Part shown: positions 47,896 to 60,397 of the stretch, piece after piece
How the letters are laid out: each line of letters begins with the position of its first letter
How positions within the stretch are numbered: the stretch's first letter is position 1
Origin: Quercus robur
Lineage: Eukaryota > Streptophyta > Magnoliopsida > Fagales > Fagaceae
Length of the DNA: 64,000 bases
Reading direction: 5' to 3'
Assembly: GCF_932294415.1 (NCBI RefSeq)
Contig: NC_065544.1
Location: forward strand, 23,411,351-23,475,350
The notes under the pieces: generated by a model
The model's database searches: none
Told to the model about the DNA's origin: nothing
What the model saw: only the letters and a program-made list of their open reading frames with translations
Translations under genes and position numbers: made by a program

Positions 47896-50800
47896 ATGGT
47901 CCTTAATTTGTTATATTGAGATTTGCATCATAAACATTCTTTTATAGACATGGTCCAAGTGAATATGGTATTTTAATGCCAAGCTCGTTGTGCTTCCTTT
48001 CTACTGCTTCTGCCATTACATCTCGGTACTTATTAACCTTCTCTTGAATTTAGAGTATGCAAAAACTTCAAATTGTTCAATGGATTGCATGGAGTTAATC
48101 TTTCTGTGGCAAAAGGGTATGCATCCAATTTGCCCTCGATCCAGCTGGGTGGCAAATCCTTAAGTTTTGAAGGTGTTGGTAGAACTAGAGCTACAGTGAT
48201 ATCTGGAGAAGGTGACCTTCTGTCTTATGCCAATGAAAATAATGTTGAGGAAAATAACACTCTCATTGGAGATCAATCGGTTGGGATTGAGATACAGCCT
48301 GATAGAGTTGCGTTTGGAACACTTGCAGCTGATACTGCTCTTACAAGTGGTGCTTTTCCCATTGAAAATGATGAATTTGATTTGGATTCCCCTACCAAAG
48401 GTTTTTCTTCCATCCCAGAGGCCATTGAAGACATTCGCCAGGGAAAGGTAGCCTGTTTCCTGATTTTTGTCTTGTTATGAAACCTATTAGCAATGAACTT
48501 TTGATTTTCCACCATATTTTAGTAGTTGTTATTCCATCACTTATTTTGTACAGTGATGCAGATGGTAGTGGTTGTGGACGATGAGGACAGAGAAAATGAA
48601 GGAGATTTAATAATGGCTGCACAATTAGCAACACCTGAGGCTATGGCTTTTATAGTGAAGCATGGAACTGGGATAGTTTGCGTGAGCATGAAAGAAGAAG
48701 ATCTGGAGAGATTACAAATCCCTTTGATGGTAACCCAGAAGGAAAATGAGGAGAAGCTTTGTACTGCATTCACTGTGACAGTGGTATGTACTTTTCCTAG
48801 TTGACATCTATAAATTTTGAGTTTTTTTTTTTTGTCATCTTAATATTTTTGTCTTGGGTATCATATAGATTTGAATTTAGACAAACTATTATCCCATCAA
48901 GAGTCGAGTCCTTTGAACTTTTGAAAAAGGGTTTTGTCTGAAATTGCAGTTATATAATGCATTGTATGTTCACAAAGTAGGCCATTTCGACAAATTCTAA
49001 ATGTATTATTAATTATGTATTTAAGGGATATTAGTGATTGTTATATTGTACGTGCAATCAAAGGGTGAGAACACGGATCATTTGCTATCCATTGTGCAAT
49101 TTCTGTGTAGATGGGCTTTTGACTTTGTATTGTTCTGCAAATGATGGGTGATGCCTAAATCGGTGAAATATGTTGCTTCAGTATTGAAGAAGGAGACCTA
49201 ATCCTTTGAGATATAGAGTGGACTATAGTACTATCATGTCTCATGTGAACTTTATGGAAAGAGAGGAATAGAACTTTTTCCTTGATTTTTTGTACTCATT
49301 TCAGATTTTTAATATATTTATTCACTACGTTTTTATAAGGATTTTGGTGATTGTGATTATGGAAATAATAATAAAACCTATTAAACGTCTACTGTCTCAA
49401 AGAAGTTGAATTTGATAGTGACTTTTGATATAGGATGAGTATTTTGCTCTACTTTTAGTATATAATTGGCTTTTTTAGTATTTAAATAAATTATCTTTTT
49501 GATAACTATAGTTGATTTCATCCTTGTTAATTATTTTTATAGGACGCCAAAAATGGTACAACCACAGGGGTATCAGCTCGTGATAGGGCAACAACAGTAT
49601 CGGCTCTTGCATCCAAAGATTCAAAACCTGATGATTTCAACCGCCCAGGCCATATTTTTCCACTGAAATACAGAGAAGGTGGTGTTTTGAAAAGAGCTGG
49701 GCATACAGAAGCTTCTGTTGATCTTGCCATGCTTGCTGGGTTGGATCCCGTTGGAGTTCTATGTGAGGTTGTGGATGATGATGGTTCCATGGCTAGATTA
49801 CCAAGGCTTCGTCAATTTGTAGAGCAGGAGAAGTTGAAAATTATATCTATTGCTGATCTGATTAGGTAAATATTGTTTTGAAGATTCTTAATTATACGCC
49901 TTTTACAAAAACATATGGTTGATTTTCTTTATTAATGCCTATATGTTCATCTTCAGTGAAAATGTAAGGAGATCAAATTTATTGATTGAATCCAACCCCC
50001 TTTAAGAGCCAGCTGATTATTACATTGCAAATTGCCTTAACACCATCAGAATGTGGCGAGTTATATATGAATGATTATATACATCATAGCTGCGAATTAA
50101 TGTTTTTTTACTTGAATTTTAATGTCAAGTTTTTTTTTTTTTTTTTTCATACTAATCAATGTTGAATTTTATAAATTTTCAAGTGATAGTTGGAAAGTCA
50201 ACCCTCTTTGGTTGCCCTATTTGGTTGCTTAAGATATGCACAACTTGGATGAGTATTATCAAGCTTCAGGCTAAACTGGGACCTTAGGCCAACACAAAAT
50301 GGTTAATAGGGCAGGCTGTCAACTCAAAATCTGTTTCATTTTAGGGTGTTAAACTGGCCAGGGTCCCCAAAACACTGATTTGTGTGTGTGCTTGTGGTGT
50401 TTGGGTTTGTGTGTGTGTTTTTTGTTTTTGGTAGGGTGGATGGGAGAGTGGCAAGTTTGCTTATGTCAAGTAGTAACTTCTATTGAGGTGTTTGATATCC
50501 AATTTATTTGTAGTTTTGGTGCTTTTTCATTGGAACATAAAAGAGATCATTGTTCTAACATCGATAATCCTTGTCAGGTATAGAAGGAAGAGAGATAAAT
50601 TAGTAGATCGCTCTGCTGCTGCCAGGATACCTACCATGTGGGGCCCATTTATGTCCTACTGCTATAGATCCATCATAGATGGGATTGAGCACATTGCAAT
50701 GGTTAAGGTAAGTGATGCTTGTAATTTTGATAGTTAAGACTGATTTTTATTTTTCTTAATCTCACAGCAAACACAAATAAAATTGCTTGAAGGCCCAATG

Positions 50801-52500
50801 GTCTTTGGACAATGGTTTCCCTGTCATATTGGTGTCTGAGTTTATCAAGAAAATAAAAATAAAAATAAAAATTAATAGAGGGTGCCATTAATAGGCTACT
50901 CAAATTCTTTTGGTATTGTGGTTTCCAGAATGTACCACAATTTGTCTCAATCTGTTATGTCGTATGTGTGCATGTGTGCAAAAGGGGAGGGAGATATATA
51001 TATATATATATGTTATTGAGTATATGCATTAAAAATCCTCTGGTCTGTACAAAAAATTAAAACCAAAGGGAGAGCCATTATGTACATCCATTTGGGTAAG
51101 CTACTTTAATGGAGTCAGAACTCTTATGGTTGCCACTAGCATGACAAATAAAATTTAAAATTACATTTTTTTAAGGTATAAGGATTTTTTTTCCCCATTA
51201 TTATTTGTCATATTGATTTTAATCATGTAAACATGAAAACAGGGTGACATTGGGGATGGGCAAGATATTCTTGTGAGAGTACACTCGGAATGTCTCACAG
51301 GTGATATATTTGGATCAGCCAGATGTGACTGTGGGAATCAGTTGGCACTTGCCATGCAGCAGATTGAGGCTGCTGGCAGGGGTGTACTTGTGTACCTCCG
51401 TGGACATGAAGGGAGAGGCATTGGTTTGGGCCACAAACTTCGTGCTTATAATCTACAGGATGATGGGTGTGATACAGTGGAAGCCAATGAGGAGTTGGGA
51501 TTGCCCGTTGACTCCCGAGAATATGGCATTGGTGCTCAGGTACTTTAGAGTTTGATTTCTATGTTGCAAATTGGACAAACCAATATTTATCTCTTGCATC
51601 TGGCTTATGCGTCATCTGTCTCACAACATGTGGGCTTCACACAATTGCGGGATCCACAGGTTGTAAAGAATGCATATGTCGATTTAACAAAGCATTTGAC
51701 TTAATTTTAATCATGACCCTGTCAAATGCTTTTGGAAACAAGATTTACTTTTGGGCATACTTTGATAACAAGATGAAATGCCATCTTTTGGTGCGGACTC
51801 CAAATGCACAAGATTTCAGATCTTACAACAACTTACTAGGTATAAAAAGTTGGTTTTCACTGTTCAATGCAACAATTGTGCATTGAATTACCTTAATGGG
51901 GTAAAATAAAGCAGACACTTAAAGATTATAGTGTTGTTGATTCAATAAAAATAATTACTACTTATTTAATATGCTAATAATTGTATTTCAAATTTTTTAA
52001 TCAGGATTTAAAACATAAAATGCATCTTTCCCCTGTTTAAATGCTCAATTCGAATAAAAATTTATATACAATAACAACTAATTAAATTGTAAACAGTACA
52101 ATCCTTAAAAACATATAATGGTGCTTTGTTAAAACAAGAAGCTGAAAACAGTAATTCCAACCTGAAATACTTAAAACATGTTTAAGTTGCCTTCTTTTTT
52201 ACATTAATTTTATTGCCTTTGTTACTGCAGATTCTTAGGGATTTGGGTGTTCGAACAATGAAGCTGATGACAAACAATCCTGCCAAGTATGTTGGGCTCA
52301 AGGGTTATGGTTTGGCAGTTGTGGGCAGGGTCCCTCTATTAACACCCATCACAACCGAAAACAAGAGATATTTGGAGACGAAGCGTTCTAAAATGGGTCA
52401 TGTCTATGGATTAGAATTTAATGGCCACTTAAGCAATCTTATCAGTGGCAATGGTAAACCGAGTGTCAGTCGTCCTTCTGATGCAGCATCTGAGACATAA
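46166..52500 (+). CDS. RIBA1: Bifunctional DHBP synthase / GTP cyclohydrolase II, chloroplastic
   Basis: First enzyme of both branches of riboflavin synthesis. GTP cyclohydrolase II opens GTP to the pyrimidine precursor; DHBP synthase makes the 4-carbon unit from ribulose 5-phosphate. Exons: 46166-46218, 48054-48447, 48562-48783, 49543-49865, 50578-50707, 51243-51539, 52231-52500. All are GT-AG with compatible phases, giving 1689 nt and 562 aa. An N-terminal Ser/Thr-rich plastid-targeting region is poorly conserved. DHBP synthase (about 140-345) has [19 protein letters not shown] and [15 protein letters not shown] (about 355-530) has SECLTGD and RCDCGNQL, with zinc cysteines C391, C402 and C404, then [11 protein letters not shown] and [16 protein letters not shown]. 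Key residues of both domains are present, so both activities are expected, as in Arabidopsis RIBA1. The 53-nt first exon is inferred from phase and splice sites and is the least certain part. Intron 1 contains a SINE. Confidence 0.96.
46696..46811 (+). mobile_element. tRNA-derived SINE in RIBA intron 1
   Basis: Box A CTAGCTCAGTTGGTGCC and box B GTGGGTTCAAGACTC, about 40 bp apart, are followed by an A-rich end. Imperfect 12-bp flanks GGTTGATAAAAA (46684-46695) and GGTTGAAAAAAA (46812-46823) look like the target duplication. It lies in sense orientation to the host gene. Confidence 0.8.
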
Positions 52501-53009
52501 GTCATGATGCATGCCCCTAAAATGGTACACTAGTTTATGCAGCAGAAATGGGACTCACACAATTCAAGTGTGAAATACAGATAATCCTAGCTTTGAGGAA
52601 AGTGTTGTTATCAATCAGACAATACACTAAAATTTGTCAATTGATTTAAAATTACTCAGCCTGAATCCAAGGCATTGCTACGTGTCTAGCCAAAAACTCT
52701 CTTACAAAATTTTGGCAATTAATTGTACTGTATTGTCATTCATTCTATCATCTTAAATATTGTAATTATAACAAAGGAAATAAATCCCATTTTTTGTAAA
52801 ATTTAGATTGTCTGATGGCTAGGTGAATTTCTGAATTATTGTTCATGAAGATGTGACAACCGAGTGATTTCTCTTTAAGATTTCAATGTTCTACCAAGGC
52901 TAAATGTGGTACTTTTGACGTATTTTATTGATAATTAATGCAACAAGCTAGAGCTATCTAGAGGTAATTTGTAGGCTAGCATGCATTTGGGAGACAATAG
53001 CGATTCAGT
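52501..53009. other. RIBA 3' flank
   Basis: 3' untranslated region and spacer. A possible polyadenylation signal AATAAA sits near 52779. Nothing else is recognised. Confidence 0.5.
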
Positions 53010-53545
53010 AAAGTAGTATCTCGAGTTTTATGGGCTCGAGTTCAATATAAAAACTCGAGTCTCAAAGACTCGAGTTTCACTTGCTGATCTGGAGGTTTTT
53101 TGCCACGTAGATCTCGAGTCTTATAAACTCAAGTTTGTAAAAAGTAAACTTGAGTCCATAGGACTCGATTTCTATAGAACAAGATCAGATCATATCATAT
53201 CAAGAACAGAGGACCAGATTAGATCAGATCAGATGCAGAACAGATGCAGAATAGAGGACTAGATCAAGAAGAAGAAGAAGAAGAAGAAGAAGAAGAGGAA
53301 AGGAAGAACGAGGACCAAATTAGGCAGGAAGAAGAAGAATCAAATTTGGAAGGAAGAAAAAAAGAATTGGGGAAGAAGAAGAGGTTCAGGTTGTTTGTGG
53401 AGGTCTGTTCAGATCTCGAGTTTTAAATACTTGATTTCTACGTGGATTTTTTTCCACGTCAGACTACCATCACATGCAACTCGAGTCTTCGAAACCCGAG
53501 TTCAACCTTTGAACTTGAGTTTTAGAGTCTCGAGATGCTAGTTTG
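53010..53545. mobile_element. CTCGAG-rich foldback element (unclassified)
   Basis: The ends 'gtatctcgagttttatggg' and '…agagtctcgagatgctag' are inverted. At least eight CTCGAG or one-off motifs fall in the two arms, several as short palindromic stems (ACTCGAGTCTCAAAGACTCG near 53075). The arms also share 'ccacgtagat'/'ctacgtgg'. The interior is purine-rich with an (AAG)n tract at 53266-53296; the 60-codon frame there is compositional. Confidence 0.55.
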
Positions 53546-53939
53546 CTACATAATTTTGCAAACATGACAACTAATTAAAATATTTCAAAAATAATGTTAA
53601 TTGCAAAAAGAAATTCAAGCTATCTACTTCTTGTTGTTGGTGGCTGCATAGGTTTGGATTAAAATATGTTTCTCCATAACAAAATTCAAATTTTAGCTGG
53701 AAATGAACAAATAGATACAATGTCCCAATTGTAATTGCATTCTAAGGATACTTTGGATAAAAGACCATACTTTTTTTTTTTTTTTTTTTTTTTGTGGTTA
53801 CTATTTTGATCCTTATATTTTGGAATCACTTTCAATTTTGTTCATTCTTTTTCTCAGCAATCAATTTGATCTATGTTATTTTTAACTTTCTGTTAAGTTA
53901 ATTTCTACCGTCAAGTAGCATAAGGCTATAACCTATTTA
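53546..53939. other. Intergenic DNA
   Basis: AT-rich with a T run at 53770-53793; no gene seen. Confidence 0.5.
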
Positions 53940-53954
53940 ATATCTTTTTACTGG

Positions 53955-56925
53955 AGGTGAATTTTGACAAATCCTCTATTGGATTACATTTTCTTCTTAT
54001 ATCCTCTATGCTCGCAAAATTTCTAGAAATTTAAATATCAATAGCAATGTCATCAATAAATTGTTTAAACTGCAAGTTTTTATAGTTTAAAATTATGCAT
54101 AAAATATAAGTTTATAGATCATATAGTAAATAATATCCGATTGATACAAAATTTAACATGTATATTAAGAGCATAAAGAACATGCAACTCAACAGTTAGA
54201 TTTTTAAAATATGTAGTAATGTTGTTGATGCCCACTTTCGACAAAAGGCCCAATGGCAGAAGAAGCCCAACAATATGAAGAAAATGGGAAGAGAAATAGT
54301 GAAGTAAAGACCAGCAAGCTAGAATAGTAGGAATAATGATCAGCAAGCCCACAAAAAATAATAAGTGGCAAAGAATGAGTAAATGGGTTGAGGAAGTCCA
54401 ATGAATGAAGTAGTAAACCCATAGGAATAATAAGAGGTAAAGAAGTAAATGGGCCAGGGAGGCCCAAGAAATGAGTTAGTAAATTCACAGGGTTGGCATA
54501 AAGGCCAATAAGACCGAAAGGTAATAAGAGGTAAGGATGTGGTAGTTGGGCCAAGGAAGCCCAAAGGATTTAGCGAAGACCCATGAGACTAAAAGAGATA
54601 AAGAAGAAGTAAAAGGTAAAGAAGAAGAAGTAGTAAACCCATAGGAATAATAAGAGGTAAAGAAGAAGTAAATGGGCCAGGGAAGCCCAAGAAATGAGTT
54701 AGTAAATTCACAGGGTTGGCATAAAGGCCAATAAGAGCGAAAGGTAATAAGAGGTAAGGATGTGGTAGTTGGGCCAAGGAAGCCCAAAGGATTTAGCGAA
54801 GACCCATGAGACTAAAAGAGATAAAGAAGAAGTAAAAGGGCCGAGGAAGTCCGAGGAATGAAAGGGGCTGGCACAGCAGGAATGTGGTCCAATAGAGCCC
54901 AAAAGAGATAAGGATGTGGAAAGTGGGCTAGCACAGCAGGAATGCTTGTTAGTAAAGCTCAAAAGAGGAAAGGATGTAGAAAGTGGACTGGCAAGAGCCT
55001 CAGCCCATAAGCCCATAGGCAACAAAGAAATAAAAGAGAAGTGATGATATAGTAGGAGCAGTGCAGTGGCATGGTAGGATCACCAGCCAAGAAGCCCACA
55101 GATACAGGAAGGAAGAGGACATGCGAGAGGCAGAAAGGAGAGGGCCTGCACCCAAGCAATGGCCAGTCCAAAGAAGAGGTGGAAAGAAGAAAATGTAAAC
55201 CCAAAGGCCCATGTATCTTTCACATCGTAAGAGTTAAACAGCGACCAGAACTTATAGCAGAATCAGACAAACGTGGAGGTAATGGCAAATGCGTGAAGGC
55301 TAGAAAAGTAATGGATTTAGACGGAAGTGGAGCATACACACAGGGCCCAGGTACCACCTACTTGTACCCAACCAATATAGGGGAGGTGGGCTATGGGTCA
55401 AGGGTATGTGAGGGTGTGGTCCGGCAGTGGGGAGAAGGGAGAGCCTATTTTGGGCTTCTTGCTTAAACTTCTTTGGGTAGAAATGTCCTGTTGGGATGAC
55501 ATTTCACCCAAAAGAAGTAAATATGAGCTAGAGCCACTAGATGCATTCCATAGAGGTGGGTGAGGGAGATGTTTAACCTTTATCTAGATAAGAATAGTGA
55601 GAACAAAGAGAGGTAAGAGACAAGACAAACCATTTTTGTCTGAGAATGAGGTGTGTGTGTAGCCAACACGATGTAATGGTAGTATCTGGGTAGCTAGTAG
55701 GCCAGTAGGCAGTCTTGGAAGGATGCCTACAATGAGCCAAAAGCGATTGAGGGGTAAAAATGGTAAATCCTATCACGACAGGCAGTATAAAAGGCCGTAG
55801 TTATGAATAGTGAAAGGGGGGAGGAACCAAGCAAGAAATAGAGGTAGAGTGAAGGAAGGAAAAGAGCAAAAAAGGAAAGACACAAAAATCCAAGAAAAAA
55901 GGAGTGATAGGAATAGAGGCATGCATCCAGTAGGCTATCCATTTCTCTCCTTCTCAACAGACCCATTCTCTGATAAGCTATGAATTCAAGTTTAAACCAT
56001 CTAAGTCATTTTCCCAAAGTGTGTAATCTCTATGGCAGGAGCCTTTTCTGAGGTTACTCACGTTGGAGATCGGCTCATTTTTTGGACTTGTATTTGTTGA
56101 AAAGCTAAGCCTTTTTATTTGGCAAATGAATCTTGTTTTTGGTTGACAAATGACTAACTTGTTACCTTATTATTGAATTGTTTGCTGCAATTTTGTTATT
56201 CGTTATTGTATTACTCTGTCATGACCTTGTTATGCTCCATTGTTGTGTTATTTATGCGTTATTATTATTTGTAAAGATGTTTTAGTTATCTTGCCGTATT
56301 GTGTCTCCTGCCATAATAATTTGTAACAATCGTTCTTGCCATGAGTACGCTGTACGTTTAAGACTCTTGCCAAGGCGCATCTACATGGGGATGGCCCAAC
56401 TCGCGCATAAGTTGGCATAAAGTGTGATTCAGTTAGGCCAATCTCAACTCTCCTACCTCAGAATCATGGGCCATGGTATAGCAAGAGAAATCAAACCCAA
56501 AAGCAGAAAAGGCTCACCACAAATGTTTATTTTATTGAGTAAGGTTATAGCCTAAAGTTACAACCAATTTTGTAATTAAATTTTGTCCTTTGACAAATCC
56601 ACGATTGGATTAGATCTTCTTCTTATATATTTCACGCTTGTTAAATCTCTAGAAAATTGAAGATCAACAGCTATGTCATCAATAAATTGTTTAAATTGCA
56701 AATTTTTGTAGTTTAAAATATGCATAAAATATAAGTTTATAGATCATATAGTAAATAATATTTGATTTACACAAAATTTGATATATGTATTAAAGCGTAA
56801 AGAGCATGCAATTCAACGATTAGATTTTTAAAATATATAATAATATTTATTTTATTAAGTAAGTTTGTAGTTTTAAGTTGCAACCAATTTTGTAACTAAA
56901 TTTTGTCCAAAGGTAAATGTAACAA
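53955..56925. repeat. Tandem pair of ~300-bp repeats, first copy split by a solo LTR
   Basis: Unit 1 (about 53965-54222, resuming at 56522) and unit 2 (about 56595-56925) share 'gtcatcaataaattgtttaa', 'gcataaaatataagtttata' and 'agatcatatagtaaataata', then 'tttattttatt'. Unit 2 keeps the junction intact; in unit 1 a 2.3-kb LTR sits at that point. Confidence 0.8.
54223..56521 (+). mobile_element. Solo LTR (same family as 31762-33692)
   Basis: Begins TGTTGATGCCC and ends CTCACCACA, with a perfect 5-bp duplication AATGT on both sides (54218-54222, 56522-56526). The empty site is visible in the neighbouring repeat near 56845. Shared features with the other copy: TACCCAACCAATATAGG (about 55367), GGGATGACATTTCACCCAAAA (near 55493), and a TATA-like AGTATAAAAGGCC near 55786. 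An internal direct repeat of about 240 bp ('gggccaaggaagcccaaagg' at about 54548 and 54771) adds length. No internal domains. Confidence 0.85.
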
Positions 56926-57590
56926 ATCATGAATCTATTTTCAAATTCTATTATATATTTAAACCCCTTATTAGAATCTTGTCAAATCATATTTTCTTTC
57001 TTTAAATATGCAAAGATAGTTATAACAAATCCTAAATGACATGTTATTATTGATTCTAAACTGAACTCGTCATTAACATCATTTCTTTTACCTACTAATA
57101 ACAGTTTACTACTTAAAATTTTTAATAAAATTATTGTGAAAATAGTGTAGACATATAACAGAGTAAAAAAACAGTAAATGCAAAACGAGTGTAACAAGAT
57201 ATTTTGCTTTATTTTATTTTTTAATTTGTTCTATCTTTCTTTTCCTTTGCCCATTCTCATCTCTCTCACGTCTCAAGTCTATGCATCTCAAAAGGTCAAG
57301 AGTCCAGATTACTTCTTCAAACAGACGTGTTCAACTTCGATGTTCCCAGATACGGTCGTACCGCGTACCCACGTTGTGAACTGCCCCGCACAAAACCCTA
57401 TAGAACTTACCGTTTTCCGACCGTTACAAAGACCACACTTTTAATATTCATCCTTACGGCTCCGCATTCTTCGCTACCAACTCCCACGTGTACGTCCACG
57501 ATTCATTTCATAGCCAACTGTTCCTTACTCATAATAGCCGTGTTTTTTTTTTCTTGCCTTTTATAAAGAAACAATCTCCACCGTCCAATC
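56926..57590. other. 5' flank of the AGP array
   Basis: AT-rich to about 57240, then a more balanced tract. No gene is supported. The AGP promoter block begins near 57540. Confidence 0.5.
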
Positions 57591-57627
57591 CTTCTCGAGA
57601 TACGTGATATAGACGTTAGGAAATCAC

Positions 57628-57635
57628 TATATAAA
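57628..57635 (+). promoter_or_regulatory. AGP copy 1 TATA box
   Basis: TATATAAA 127 bp upstream of the ATG, inside a block nearly identical in all three copies. That block includes CACCGTCCAATCC and an ACGTG core (GATACGTGAT) about 25 bp further upstream. Confidence 0.8.
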
Positions 57636-57754
57636 CCCTACTCAGCCTCTCTTCTTCATATCTCAAATCCAAACACTCCAACTTTCTCTCTTTCTCTCTT
57701 TCTGTTTCAGTCTTTAAAACTTTCACTCTCAGAGTCTTTAGCTTTTTTTCTATA

Positions 57755-58114
57755 ATGGCTCGCTTTAGCTTTGTGGCTTTGGTTCTAATGGCAGTGCTTG
57801 TGGGCTCCGCTTTAGCCCAATCTCCTTCACAATCTCCTTCAAAGTCGCCAACACAAGCACCTGCTCCTAAAGCTTCAGCGCCGTCGCCTACAGTTAGAAA
57901 GACTCCAGTGCCAGCTCCGTCTCCGGCAGTGGTGAACTCTCCACCATCTCCTCCTCCGGCTTCTTCTGAGACTCCGTTGAGTCCTCCATCTTCCATTAGT
58001 ACTACACCTACTGAAGCTCCTGTACCGGCTCAGAGCGGTGCCGTTTTGAACAGAGTTGGGTTCGCTGCTGGATCTGTGGCTGTAGCAGTATTCGCTACCG
58101 TTTTGGTGTTTTAG
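57755..58114 (+). CDS. Classical arabinogalactan protein, copy 1
   Basis: A 119-aa intronless gene for a short classical AGP, a heavily glycosylated proteoglycan of the cell wall and plasma-membrane surface. The signal peptide (residues 1-21, ending GSALA) is followed by mature QSPSQSPSKSP. The core (22-95) is dominated by Ser-Pro, Ala-Pro and Thr-Pro dipeptides, the context for Pro hydroxylation and arabinogalactan addition. A single basic spot (VRK) breaks the core. The C-terminal hydrophobic tail (VGFAAGSVAVAVFATVLVF) after a small-residue stretch is a typical GPI-anchor signal. It is the most diverged of the three tandem copies (SETPLSPP, STTPTEAPVPA). The exact AGP subgroup is not assigned. 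Confidence 0.93.
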   Translation: MARFSFVALVLMAVLVGSALAQSPSQSPSKSPTQAPAPKASAPSPTVRKTPVPAPSPAVVNSPPSPPPASSETPLSPPSSISTTPTEAPVPAQSGAVLNRVGFAAGSVAVAVFATVLVF

Positions 58115-60240
58115 AAATTACAAGTGTTCTATGTTTTTTTTTTGGGTTTTGGTGTTTTATAGTATTTAATTATTCAATATTCATTCATTCACAGTGGATT
58201 TGGTCGTATTATATGTGATGTTTATTATGGTATTTACTATACCCATTAATATAATTTCTTCTCTATTCTTTTAATTCTTCAATTGTTGTTAAATATTGTG
58301 AAATTTTATGGGTTTTAATTGGGCGATTAAACGGAAATCAAGTGGTGCTCTCGAGTTCAATAAACTTGGGTAGTTAGCAGTGTGTTGCTCAAAAAAAATC
58401 GCAGCAATTGTTTTAAGAATGTACGAATACAAAAGTTACAAAAATGCAATAGAAAAAGTTTTGCTTGAAATATTTATGTAATGAATAAATAAAATGTGAA
58501 TGTTCCACTAAAAATGCGATTAACAAGATAGAAACCAAAGGAAGTCTCTTAATAAGAGATATTTTCCATTTCCGCAACAGTGATATCAAAATGTTGATGG
58601 GCTTTTGAATGAACGGAAGCAAAATTAAATGACTAAATATTATTAGGGTCCTGCAACACATGGGTGGCATTTTTCATTTTGCTTAAGTTTACCAAGGAAG
58701 AACTCACAGTAAAATCTTATGTACGATGAAAAGTCCAAAGCCTAATTAAAATAGAAAATAAAAGGAGTTATAAAGCTCCTAATAAAATTGAAAAGAAAAA
58801 AAAAAACTAAAGAGAGTGAAAACTTTTGATAAAGTAAAAGTAAACCTTCGCCTAGGGTCACTACTTTATTTAGTGCCTCCCTGACTCCTTTGCCAAGCAC
58901 TCTAAGTTTTTGACTCAAATTAAAAAGTTGTAAAATATGTAAAAAGAAAAAGGAAACGGTTAAAGGAAAAGACATTTGTAAACTACTGTAGAAAATTTTG
59001 TTTGGTTTTCCCTGATGGGTCGTAATCACTATCTAAGATGTAAAACACGCTGCCTTATCGTTTGAATTGAAGGAATCTGAGAGAAATGAAATGAAAATAA
59101 ATAGTGTCCTTCCCTTATTTGAAAGATGCTTATCAAGATATAGAAATTTGAAATGTGAAAATCCGACATTCAAACTTGTATTTTTTTTTTAATTTTTTTT
59201 ATGAATTATGTTTTTTATTTGACAACGTACAAAATATTTTACTTGTTAAACTAATTGAAATCTAGAAAATACAAATTTGTGTTTCACATTAAGAGTGCGT
59301 TTGGATTCGGCTGAAAGTTCCTTGCGTTTGCGTTTTGTTTTTTTTTTTTTTTTTTTTTTTCACTCACGCGTTTTGGGTGTTGCGGCTACTGTTCATGCAC
59401 TGTTTAATGAACAGTAGCCGCAAACTTTGACTTTTCAAATTTTTTTACCAATCACAGCACATCGTGTACTGTTCACGGACCCACAAATTTCACTTTTCAG
59501 CAAATTTTTCATTAAAAATGGATCCCAGATACTATTCACACATTTAAAAATTATTTCGCTACAGTGTTTTTCAGTTTTCAGTTTTCAGCTGTATCCAAAC
59601 GGACCCTAAGTAGAAATAAAAAAAGAGTTACCCAATTTGAGAAGGATTATTCCTTCACCAAACACCATTATTAATGGTTAGATATTAATTCCTAACCAAA
59701 ATATATATATATATATATATACTTATTAAATAATAAAAATTTATGATACACCTTGCAATTGCATCACTCCAATTAGACAGCACTGACTAATCCAATAAAA
59801 AAATCAAACCGCGTCTTTGCAGTTTGCACTGATTGTTAATTTTTTTAAATAAAAAAGAGTAGCTCTAATATATATAAATTATTACAATTTTTGTTATGAT
59901 TATCTTAATGTGTTAGATTGTGATTGAATGTTTATCATTTTAACATAAATTTATCATTTTTTCTTTATTACTCACAATCTACCATGTGAACAATTATGAG
60001 ACAAATTATACTATTTTATATGGTCTTAAAATTTTCTTAAAAAAAAAAAAAAAATCACTTCTACCTCATTTTTGAAATATAGAAAAACCAAAAAGGTAAT
60101 AATATCTTATTATATCCAGCCAAGACTGTTCCCTACTCATACGCTCATACTGGTCACCAAAAAAGCACCTATTACTTAGCCGTGTTTTTTTTTTAATTCT
60201 TGCTTTTTATAAAGAAACAATCTCCACCGTCCAATCCTTC
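58115..60240. other. AGP spacer 1
   Basis: Spacer homologous to 60761-62650, with 'ggatttggtcgtattatatg' after each gene and 'agtgcctccctgactccttt' near 58875. No gene is present. A Tourist-like MITE is inserted at 59293-59606 and an (AT)n tract lies at 59700-59721. Confidence 0.6.
59293..59606. mobile_element. Tourist-like (PIF/Harbinger) MITE in AGP spacer 1
   Basis: The left terminus GAGTGCGTTTGGATTC and the inverse right terminus GGGTCCGTTTGGATAC are flanked by TAA (59290-59292, 59607-59609). It is 314 bp and non-coding, with an internal hairpin GCGGCTACTGTTCAT/ATGAACAGTAGCCGC near 59382-59420. Homologous spacer 2 lacks it. Confidence 0.85.
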
Positions 60241-60273
60241 TCGAGATACGTGATCGAGACGTTAGGAAATCAC

Positions 60274-60281
60274 TATATAAA
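60274..60281 (+). promoter_or_regulatory. AGP copy 2 TATA box
   Basis: TATATAAA 124 bp upstream of the ATG, in the promoter block shared by the array. Confidence 0.8.
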
Positions 60282-60397
60282 CCCTACTCAGTCTCTTTTC
60301 TTCATATCTCAAACCCAAACACTCAAACTTTCTCTCTGTTTCAGTCTTTAAAACTTTCACTCTCTCTCTCTCAGGGTCTTAGCTTTTTTATTCTACA

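Noticed and set aside
53244..53426. Glu-rich frame over the (AAG)n tract
   Set aside because: Coding appearance comes from the trinucleotide repeat; it lies inside a repeated element.
54204..55025. Several overlapping minus-strand frames rich in Leu/Pro/Phe (also 31749-32329)
   Set aside because: They lie in the solo LTRs and arise from repeated GGGCC/GAAGCCCA phrases; no domain.
57616..57996. Gly/Glu-rich frame antisense to AGP copy 1
   Set aside because: Shadow of the Pro/Ala/Ser-rich AGP coding strand.
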